Shown piece after piece: positions 57,567 through 64,000 of a stretch of DNA of 64,000 nt (positions within the stretch are counted from its first letter, which is position 1; the number at the start of each line of letters is the position of its first letter). The position numbers and the translations under genes were made by a program. The notes under the pieces are model-generated. The model was not told the DNA's origin. It worked only from the letters and a program-made list of their open reading frames with translations, and did no database searches. This stretch comes from Bombiscardovia asteroides_K (GTDB lineage: Bacteria > Actinomycetota > Actinomycetes > Actinomycetales > Bifidobacteriaceae). The stretch lies in the NCBI RefSeq assembly GCF_048001765.1, contig NZ_CP181447.1, positions 1,798,001 to 1,862,000 of the forward strand, in the 5' to 3' direction.

Positions 57567-58571
57567 ATGGCATGGAAGGGGAATGCGCAGGGCATATCGG
57601 CAAAGGCCGACCATCAGCATTTCATCGTCGGCCTCGTGGCCGTCCTAGTGGTTGCTACTGGCCTGTTGCTAGGGGTGTGGACTTGGTCTTCGCATGTCAA
57701 GGCGGAATCCCTGGCCGACTGCCGGTCGCAAGCGGCTTCCGCGGCTCGGAGCGTGAAGGCCTACAAGGCGGACCGGGCTAAGGCGCAGCGGCGGGCCCGG
57801 GCCATACCCCAGGGCGACGTGTCCGACGTCAAGGTCGTGGCCGCCGTGGACAAGGCCGCTAAGCCCTCCGTCCCCGCAGTGCCCTCGTGCAGCGCGGACG
57901 ACTCGTGGAGCTCGTTGAGAGCCTTGGCACAGCAAGCCGCCCAAGTTACCGCCAAGGTTGATACTGCCGACCGCGGCGTCAAAGCGGCCTCGGAGAAGGT
58001 GGCCCATGACGAGGCCCGGACAGTCAAGGCGCACCTGGACAAGGCAATCGCTGACGGGGACTCGCTGTTCTCGGGCAGCGACGGCCAGGTGGCGGACAAC
58101 GCTGTGCGCGATGCCCTGAAGACGGTGCTCGACCAGGCCAAGGCCGTGCAGGCCGACGCCAAGGCAGACACCAACGCGCGGCGCAAGGCCATCCAGGACC
58201 TCGCCAGCCAGATGCAGGCAGTCAATGACTCGAAGACCGCCAAGGCCAATGCCGACCAGGAGGCCGCCGATCAGCAGGCTCAGCAGGCGGCTGTTGCGGC
58301 GCCGGCGCCTTCCTCGGGCCACACACGAGGCGGCTCTGCCAGCACTTCGGCCCGTTCCAACGGCTCCAGATATGCACGAGGCGGATCACGCAGCGGCCAG
58401 ACCGCTCGTCGGGCAGGCGGATCAAGAGGCGGCTATACCGCTCCCGCGCCTTCGTCGGGAGGTAGCGGCTCCAGCTACGCTCCCGCCCCTGATCACTACA
58501 CCCAGGAGCAGATCGACGGAGCTCATCATTATTTGTGCATAATGCAACCTGACATCACCAGCGGATGCTGA
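57567..58571 (+). CDS. Membrane-anchored coiled-coil surface protein
   Basis: A 334-residue protein from the ATG at 57567, which follows GGAAGGG. One N-terminal membrane helix (FIVGLVAVLVVATGLLLGVW) is followed by an Ala/Lys/Asp-rich helical region of about 190 residues likely to form a coiled coil outside the cell. A Gly/Ser/Arg-rich, repetitive tail (ARGGSRSGQTARRAGGSRGGY) comes next, and the end is DHYTQEQIDGAHHYLCIMQPDITSGC with two cysteines. No family name is secure. GC-rich codon use contrasts with the AT-rich DNA around it, suggesting a recent arrival or strong expression. Confidence 0.75.
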   Translation: MAWKGNAQGISAKADHQHFIVGLVAVLVVATGLLLGVWTWSSHVKAESLADCRSQAASAARSVKAYKADRAKAQRRARAIPQGDVSDVKVVAAVDKAAKPSVPAVPSCSADDSWSSLRALAQQAAQVTAKVDTADRGVKAASEKVAHDEARTVKAHLDKAIADGDSLFSGSDGQVADNAVRDALKTVLDQAKAVQADAKADTNARRKAIQDLASQMQAVNDSKTAKANADQEAADQQAQQAAVAAPAPSSGHTRGGSASTSARSNGSRYARGGSRSGQTARRAGGSRGGYTAPAPSSGGSGSSYAPAPDHYTQEQIDGAHHYLCIMQPDITSGC

Positions 58572-58585
58572 GCTTCCCGTGCATG

Positions 58586-58625
58586 CAAAAGGGCCGTCTC
58601 CTCGGCTTCGGAGGGGCGGTCCTTT
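58586..58625 (+). terminator. Terminator of the surface protein gene
   Basis: AAAGGGCCGTCTCC (from 58588) pairs with GGAGGGGCGGTCCTTT (to about 58624) with some wobble, 15 bases after the stop. The stem is flanked by A and T runs, so it could act in both directions. Confidence 0.65.
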
Positions 58626-58938
58626 GCGTCTTACGCCTCTGCCATGCCGCACCTGAATTCCTTGCGGACTCACAACCGAACGCTACGCGCTGGGATCATC
58701 TCCACGTGAGCAGGGAACACGCCTCAAGAAGAGGCTGCATGTAGTCTACCCGGGAGCCGCAGTCAGCGCTTAGAACGACGCATGTAATACATAGAGCTGA
58801 CCGCATCTGAAGTCTTGAACCTTGAATTCGACTCCGATACGGTCGGAGCATCGCTCCACATGCCGAAGACTTCTATTTAGCTGCTTAACGTGATAACTAG
58901 TAATTAACGCCACATACGTCACATGTCTTAGCCTAATT

Positions 58939-59409
58939 TCAGACACACCTGCACAAAAGCACAACCGCCGAAGCCACCGATCCATCATGGCTGAGAGCGA
59001 TGTGCCAGCACAACTGCACTCGATCGACCTGACCACCGGGTAGAGGCAAGGAATGGTAAAGCCTGGCTTCCACGGAGGACTCTAGATGGACACTCGGCCG
59101 ACCCCGGCCATCGTCCAAGATTTCCACCCCGCTCCAGGGGAAATCATCCAGATCATAGGGCGATGGCTCAGACCCCAGCGCCTGCGACCAAGCTTTGAGC
59201 ACGGACTCCTTACCGGCCCAGCGCACCGCCAAATGCGCCGCCGTGTCGTCACGCTTGAGCAGGGACCGCTGCTCGGCCTGCCGCCGCTCCCGTGGCGAGA
59301 ACAAGCTTGTCATACGCGTGCCCGGCATGGCCAGCTGCCGGCCGAACTCCTTCAGGTCGACCAGGTCATGTCCCAACCCCAGCACTTGTCCAAACCCGGC
59401 ATCATTCAT
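58939..59409 (-). CDS. acpS: Holo-[acyl-carrier-protein] synthase
   Basis: A 156-residue enzyme that attaches 4'-phosphopantetheine to the acyl carrier domain of the type I fatty acid synthase. Motifs: VLGLGHDLVDLKEFGRQL (metal-binding Asp), then LAVRWAGKESVLKAWSQALG (the WxxKEA-like motif with Glu), and LSHDGSVASAVVLL. The ATG at 59409 starts MNDAGFGQVLGLGHDLV. In bifidobacteria this gene often lies next to fas; here it is about 4 kb away on the same strand. Confidence 0.9.
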   Translation of the reverse strand: MNDAGFGQVLGLGHDLVDLKEFGRQLAMPGTRMTSLFSPRERRQAEQRSLLKRDDTAAHLAVRWAGKESVLKAWSQALGSEPSPYDLDDFPWSGVEILDDGRGRPSVHLESSVEARLYHSLPLPGGQVDRVQLCWHIALSHDGSVASAVVLLCRCV

Positions 59410-60092
59410 AGGCCCGAGTATGCCCCTCATCGGTCACTGCAGCAAATCATCCGATCAGAAACTCGAAAACTACACAACCTGGGGTCCTAATCAACAGTCA
59501 CTGCAATCTTGCACAAATAGCCCTAGAAAGGGATAAACCACAAGGAACAAGAGGTTAGCAAGAAAGGAAGGTATGGATAAGAATAGATAGAGTGAGAGTC
59601 TGCCATATCTCATAGAGCGAAGTCAGCAGCCTGCTTGGAAGTCAGCAGCCTGCTTGGAAGTCAGCGGGCTGGGCCAACCGCACACAAATCATTTAGGAAC
59701 ATTCAGCGCAGCAACTCAGAGGCTCTTCGCAGGGCTTGAAGCTACAGGAATCCAATCCAAGCGGCGATGAGCATACATTGTCCTTAGCTTGCCACGTACC
59801 TGCGAACGGAGGTACAGAAACCAGCGGCAAAAGAATCATGAGCAGCTAGACATTGACCAGGAGTTCAAATCACTCGGTCATGCTCTTATGCCTATGCGTG
59901 AATCTCAGCCAGAGTGGTTCACGCCTGTTTGTTTGTTCGGGAAGCACTGCGACCTTTTCCAGCTCGGAGTGGAGTTGCTTGAGTCCTTCGCTCTCGATGC
60001 GCAGCCCAGAGAACGTCATCATAGACAGTGCAGGACTACGCTTGTCGTACCGAAAATAAAAGAAAGAGTGTGGCGTTGAGGGGAGGGTAATA
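59410..60092. other. Gene-poor stretch with a short tandem repeat
   Basis: About 680 bases without a gene I can support. A 19-base unit (GTCAGCAGCCTGCTTGGAA) occurs twice in tandem at 59622-59659 with a partial third copy to 59665. Open frames here show no family likeness. Confidence 0.5.
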
Positions 60093-60494
60093 ATGTCAGC
60101 TTTATGGTGGCGCAGAGTGGCGTCGTACCTGCTTCGCATAGTATTGCCTGCGTCGTTGCTATCGCAGTTGGTGGGGACCATTGCATTTGGAAGATCTTCG
60201 CCAGGCGGATCTGCTCAATCCTGGATTGATTGCGCTTCTGTGGCTGTTGCCTGCGTGATTTCCGCATGGTCCGCGCGCAATGGGCAATCCTGGGCGCACC
60301 GTCTCCTCAAGCTTCAGGTATGCGATCAGGATTCCAACCTGCCCATATCCGGTCTGAGAATGGGCGTGCGGGAGATAGCGCATCTTGCTGATTTCGCATC
60401 GCTCTTCATTGGTTTTCTTTGGCCTTTATGGGATGGCAGAGGGCAGACCTTCGCCGATAAGATCATGGGAACAACAGTGACCAGAAAACAATAG
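60093..60494 (+). CDS. RDD family membrane protein
   Basis: A 133-residue protein from the ATG at 60093, with GGGAGG upstream. It starts like RDD proteins (ALWWRRVASYLLRIVLPASLLSQLVG), with a second helix (DCASVAVACVISAWS), then GQSWAHRLLKLQVCDQDSNLPISGLRMGVREIAHL and the ending DKIMGTTVTRKQ. RDD proteins are small membrane proteins, some linked to ion transport; no role is shown here. Confidence 0.85.
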   Translation: MSALWWRRVASYLLRIVLPASLLSQLVGTIAFGRSSPGGSAQSWIDCASVAVACVISAWSARNGQSWAHRLLKLQVCDQDSNLPISGLRMGVREIAHLADFASLFIGFLWPLWDGRGQTFADKIMGTTVTRKQ

Positions 60495-60606
60495 GCATGC
60501 CTGCAATGCCGCGACGACGCCCTGTACCCATCGTGCAGGCATGCGAAAAAGATACGGCTTCCAGCAGCAAGCAAGCTGCAGGCATTAGTGCGCATGGCGC
60601 AGCAAA

Positions 60607-60918
60607 CTATAGCTGGTTTTCATCCGTATACTGCTGGCCGCTATGCATCTGCTCGACAATGGCGAACGCCGACCGTATAGCCACGTATACCACCAGCAGT
60701 GCTATAGCGATAATCCAGTTAGTCATGGGAATCGAACCCTTAGGGCCACCCATGAAATGCAGGGAGACAAACCCCAGAATTATCAACGCCAGGCATAGCA
60801 GAACAACAAAGACTGCCCGGCCAGTGGTCACTCCTTTGGGGAATAGACGAGTCACACACTCGACCAGGCAGATAATTGACAGCGCAAAACCGACGGATGC
60901 CACAATACTCACTATCAT
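60607..60918 (-). CDS. Small membrane protein, unknown
   Basis: About 103 residues from the ATG at 60918; the open frame reaches a TTG at 60951. Three hydrophobic segments: VSIVASVGFALSIICLVE, RAVFVVLLCLALIILGFVSLHF and NWIIAIALLVVYVAIRSAFAIV. No family is recognised. Lies between the RDD gene and the tRNA, converging with the RDD gene. Confidence 0.6.
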   Translation of the reverse strand: MIVSIVASVGFALSIICLVECVTRLFPKGVTTGRAVFVVLLCLALIILGFVSLHFMGGPKGSIPMTNWIIAIALLVVYVAIRSAFAIVEQMHSGQQYTDENQL

Positions 60919-61397
60919 CACCTTGCCAATCCCTTGAACAATGCCCAACAACCATCAACACCGAGGGCTGCCAGCAGTGTCTTTCCTAAAGTAATCTCAA
61001 ATCTCTTTCAATCCTTAAGGAAGCGGCAACTTTCTTGCCAAGCTTCATACCTCGTAATGCACCAAGCATACTTGACTGGATATAACAACTCAATTAGCTT
61101 TCCATTCCTGGCGGTCCGTTTTATCAACTGTCCAACCTGGTCATAGAACCCAGAGATGGTTCCAGTGGAAATGCCAGTAGCCTCTCCTGTCCTGGACGAT
61201 TACGATACCTGTGCGACATCTGGGAGGCCTTGTTGCTGCAGTCAGCCGAGCACCTCCGCGTGTACCCTAACGTGTACCCATTCAGCCCGTAAAGTACCGA
61301 ATACTGGGGAAGATTTCGCTCAGTCAGACCCGATCCTGACCGCTCCAAGTTGTTGGAAAACCCGCCGAGAATGACGGAATACCAACGATAATCATGG
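60919..61397. other. Intergenic stretch 3' of tRNA-Gly
   Basis: About 480 bases with no supported gene. It adjoins the tRNA 3' end, a common integration point, but I saw no integrase and no copy of the tRNA end. Confidence 0.3.
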
Positions 61398-61468
61398 AGC
61401 GGGCGACGGGAATCGAACCCGCGTAATCAGTTTGGAAGACTGAGGCTCTACCATTGAGCTACGCCCGC
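61398..61468 (-). tRNA. tRNA-Gly (anticodon TCC)
   Basis: The minus strand folds as a cloverleaf: acceptor GCGGGCG/CGCCCGC, D arm GCTC-AATGGTA-GAGC, anticodon arm TCAGT-CTTCCAA-ACTGA with TCC, and T arm GCGGG-TTCGATT-CCCGT. Length is 71 bases without an encoded CCA end. It reads glycine GGA/GGG codons. Confidence 0.97.
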
Positions 61469-62410
61469 AAAGCCGTTGGCTCGGTAAAGAGCATAGCACA
61501 CGGGCCCACCGGAACATGCAGCAAATTGGTCATCCGAGGTTTAATTCAGCGCGAAACCTATGTAGACATCTCTGGACCGAATCCCTGTGCGACATGGAGA
61601 CCTGCGCCGATTACCCCTCCCCCACGGATAACCGTGAAGATTCATACAGAAATTCTGGCCCTTGCCGGCCGAACTAATATCAGGCAGTTCATCCACGTTG
61701 AATAAAAACCCTCTCTCGCCAGTATCGCTTCATTGGGTATGCATGGATCAATCCCGTGGATCCGAGGAACATCTTGCGTGTACCCGCGACTGCCTGAGCA
61801 ATGCGGGATCATTCATGCTAACGCGGTAGCCACTCATTACTGAATACTCTGTATGGAAAAGAACAAATATTCCGCAAGATCTTTCATTTTTACAGAGCGA
61901 GGCGAATCGGACTGATATCAAGCCGCCATTCGATCTTGAAGAAAGAAAATAATAGGGAATTGACATTGACAGCGGCAAGTTCGCCGCGCACATCAGCCTC
62001 GTCTTTCGACGATGGAAATTCCACTATGCCCGAGCATCGATTGCAATGGCTGAAATCATACGGACGATAACAGTATGAGCATTAATTCTTCTGATACCAT
62101 CTAAAGCAACGTCAACAGATATTTATTATGCAGTTCTCAAAAACGAGAACAGCGGGAAACAAGTAGTTGGCCACAGTTGAGAAGGGAACTATAGCCAAAC
62201 ATAATTGCCGAGTAGTTAGCCTAAGTTCTTCTGCTTTGATTAACGAAGAGATGAGATTTGTTTGCAGATGAGGTCAGATGTCAGCTTGTTGCTGCGGAGC
62301 TAGCATCATAACCTATGCGACAACTTGTTCTGCTTCAGTATCGACAGATTGACCCTACCTAATTTTGGCAGCTTTTCATCTTGCAGCTCCTTCTCAAGAA
62401 AGGAAATGAA
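61469..62410. other. Gene-poor AT-rich stretch
   Basis: About 940 bases. Short frames on both strands show no ribosome site or family likeness. I see no RNA gene or repeat in it beyond what must be the tRNA promoter just above 61468. Confidence 0.3.
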
Positions 62411-62566
62411 ATGATATTAGCCATTAAACATTTTCTGTCACTATGTTCAGATGACCTCAAGAACAATTGGGGCGAACCAGATTACATGAAGCACCTCGTT
62501 GGGGCTACGATATTCGGATTGTGCGGTGTAGCTTTTGGTGTCGCGATGTTCGTTTTATTTCCTTAG
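62411..62566 (+). CDS. Small single-pass membrane protein, unknown
   Basis: A 51-residue protein from the ATG at 62411, eight bases after AAAGGA; the ATG two codons earlier is followed at once by a stop. The C-terminal half is one helix (LVGATIFGLCGVAFGVAMFVLF). AT-rich codons. Small size and simple shape are compatible with a toxin or membrane peptide, but nothing proves it. Confidence 0.5.
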   Translation: MILAIKHFLSLCSDDLKNNWGEPDYMKHLVGATIFGLCGVAFGVAMFVLFP

Positions 62567-63387
62567 ACATGCACGATACCTTGCTGCAATATAGTTATAT
62601 CTACGAGCGCAGCAAACACCGATGAGTGCGGTGTCTTTGCGGAAACGCCGAGTCAGTACGAGCTACCATTATTCACTGGCTGCCGCTTCCCATCAGGGAC
62701 ACCTATCCGTGGGGCAACAATAATCAGTGAGGTTTAGACGACAACATCGTGCACACACGGGGCATGCCTGTCTTTGTTCTGAAAGATAAAGCGGTACTCC
62801 TTACAAATCCCTCCAGTCAGCATAGGAACCTTCCAGTCCCTAGGCCTTGCCTCAGGCATAAGGACTCATGTCTAGGAAACCAACTCGAATAGGCAACTGG
62901 AAACAGGCGATCCCCTCAATGCAGTGAATCGCCCGATCCGACACCACCAACAACCAGTACCTGCGTCAGCTTTAAGGGTCCCGCCCACAGCATAAGGGGA
63001 AAAATATCGGCGTGGCTATGGTGGTCGGGCTTCTTGGCATGAGTATTATGGCAACAAACCTCAGCCGCAGGAATCCCATAGCAGCGGCCACTAACACTAA
63101 CACTTCGCACGAGTAAGCGGCCGGACGACTCCCCCAAGACAAGTTCGGCCATTCGGGTGGCCCAGCAATAATCCCAAGTAAAACCTGGGCCACCCATCTA
63201 CTTTTTTATACCTTTTCATGAATGGGGTCCAATCATGTTCAGGTTGTAAGGGCCGCCTGTCCCTCAAGCAGCTTTGAAGCAACCCAATGCACGCACTTCT
63301 TAATCGTACTGAAACCAGATACAGATCGTATGCCTGTGTGGGACAAGACAAGTGAAGGCCATAACCAAGCCTGACGTACCCAGAATC
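62567..63387. other. Gene-poor stretch before the orphan CRISPR repeat
   Basis: About 820 bases without a gene I can support. The minus-strand frame at 62916-63197 is open but has no ribosome site or family likeness. Confidence 0.3.
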
Positions 63388-63419
63388 ATTTCAATCCACG
63401 CTCCCGTGAAGAGAGCAAT
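63388..63419 (-). repeat. Orphan type I-C CRISPR repeat
   Basis: A 32-base copy of the array repeat with 29 of 32 bases identical, 16.4 kb from the array. Changes are three bases near the GTCGC end; the handle end GCGTGGATTGAAAT is intact. On the minus strand the next bases are GATTCTGGGTACGTCAGGC, which could serve as a guide. No second repeat or cas gene is near. It lies 36 bases after the fas terminator. Confidence 0.9.
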
Positions 63420-63455
63420 CACCCGAGTACGAGCAGTTGATGAGATCTATCCATA

Positions 63456-63489
63456 ACAAAAGAGGAGGTGAGCCGTCTGGCCCACCTCC
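63456..63489 (-). terminator. Intrinsic terminator of fas
   Basis: On the minus strand GGAGGTGGGCC (63479-63489), an AGAC loop and GGCTCACCTCC (63464-63474) form an 11-base stem with one wobble pair, followed by TCTTTTGTT. It is about 80 bases after the fas stop. Confidence 0.9.
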
Positions 63490-63571
63490 TTGATCAGCGC
63501 AGTGATTGAACTCTCACCGATTTCCTATTTCCCACTGCAGAGAATAAGAAACCGACCAACTCACACTGCTC

Positions 63572-64000
63572 TCAGCTCCGGTCGTAGTAGCCGTCGGCAC
63601 CCAGACGGGCCTGGGGATCCAGCAGCATGGCCTTCTCGACCTCATGGCCCACATACCCGTGGCCGTCCTCATGGAAGCGGCGGTTGTCGATGGGCTCGTA
63701 GAGCGGGGCCCGACCCATGCGGCCCTCCTCCAGATGGCGCTGACCAGCGGCCAGGCGGTCGTTGGCCCGGCGACGCCACTGGTCCAGGGCCTCCTGGCCG
63801 GAGGTCTTGAGCACGGCCTCTTCGAAAGCACCAGGGCTGACGATGACCCCGATGCCGGAGACATGGCCGAAGCCCAGGGAGGTGACCAGCCCGGCCTTGA
63901 TCCTGCCCACCTTCAGGGGCTGTTCCAGCCAGACCAGATGGTCGTCGCGTCTCAGGACCGGATCCACGCAGTCCAGGGAGGCATTGGCCGGGATCACCCC
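63572..64000 (-). CDS. fas: Type I fatty acid synthase, C-terminal fragment (partial)
   Basis: The frame is open to the window edge, so only the last 142 residues are seen. They contain GRIKAGLVTSLGFGHVSGIGVIVSPGAF, typical of the ketoacyl-synthase end of actinobacterial multidomain Fas I, then PLYEPIDNRRFHEDGHGYVGHEVEKAMLLDPQARL. Fas I makes the cell's fatty acids from acetyl- and malonyl-CoA and needs AcpS for activation. The stop is at 63572 and a strong terminator follows. Confidence 0.85.
   Translation of the reverse strand, partial: GVIPANASLDCVDPVLRRDDHLVWLEQPLKVGRIKAGLVTSLGFGHVSGIGVIVSPGAFEEAVLKTSGQEALDQWRRRANDRLAAGQRHLEEGRMGRAPLYEPIDNRRFHEDGHGYVGHEVEKAMLLDPQARLGADGYYDRS

Noticed and set aside
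59870..60181. A 103-residue minus-strand frame (HSFFYFRYDKRSPALSMMTF)
   Set aside because: Overlaps the start of the better supported RDD gene and has no recognisable family or ribosome site.
61124..61348. Frame next to tRNA-Gly considered as an integrase remnant
   Set aside because: No tyrosine-recombinase motifs and no attachment-site repeat could be seen.
62916..63197. A 93-residue minus-strand frame near the orphan repeat, considered as a CreT-like toxin
   Set aside because: Too long and without toxin features or a ribosome site; no PAM-linked match of the orphan guide to its upstream region.
63353..63387. Possible second guide acting on the cas promoter
   Set aside because: Only scattered matches to the 55520 site in register (G, T, T at positions 1, 3, 4); the seed is broken.

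Overview
The window looks like chromosome of a Bifidobacterium. It is GC-rich, carries the C-terminal end of a large type I fatty acid synthase with an AcpS gene nearby, a 5-formyl-THF cyclo-ligase/FmdB/SAF/MscL group typical of Actinobacteria, a rhamnosidase and two GH30 hydrolases, and an ABC sugar importer without its own ATPase. A bee-gut species such as the B. asteroides group would fit the pollen-type glycosidases, but that placement is inference.

Layout. 1-2.3 kb: end of the folate cyclo-ligase, FmdB zinc ribbon, SAF-domain protein and mscL, then an FHA protein and a 1240-residue helicase-like protein that seems to have lost its ATPase motifs (2.2-7.5 kb). 7.7-11 kb: two tandem GH30 glycosidases. 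11.1-12.4 kb: rplJ-rplL with promoter, L10 leader and attenuator. 12.4-21.1 kb: a rhamnoside uptake and hydrolysis operon (binding protein, two permeases, a DUF624 protein, GH78) facing a chimeric DeoR/LacI-like regulator. 21.3-39 kb: housekeeping genes (mtnN, two DAHP synthases, pepC, a CPBP protease, a DivIVA-like coiled-coil protein, a pcp-like gene, ispD, pgeF, an aldo/keto reductase, DUF2207/LemA, pnp, rpsO).

39-43 kb is a decayed accessory stretch with two broken genes that look linked to type VII secretion. 43.3-55.5 kb is a complete type I-C CRISPR-Cas locus: an array of 55 repeats, its leader, and cas2-cas1-cas4-cas7-cas8c-cas5-cas3, all read leftward. Cas3 is split into two overlapping frames inside its HD domain.

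The most interesting signal is just upstream of the cas operon. A solitary, shortened CRISPR repeat (55672-55696) is followed by a spacer-like stretch and a terminator hairpin. The first 19 nt of that stretch match, 16 of 19 and with the first 9 perfect, a site at 55520-55538. That site has a type I-C PAM (TTC) and abuts the -35 box of a near-consensus cas promoter (TTGACA-N17-TATATT). This is the architecture of a CreR-type Cas-regulating RNA: a crRNA-like guide with partial complementarity that would direct Cascade to repress its own operon. A second orphan repeat lies at 63388-63419, next to the fatty acid synthase terminator.

55.9-63.5 kb is gene-poor accessory DNA holding a frameshifted AraC regulator, a coiled-coil surface protein, acpS, an RDD protein, small membrane proteins and tRNA-Gly(TCC). 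It separates acpS from fas, which are often neighbours in bifidobacteria. The window ends inside fas.
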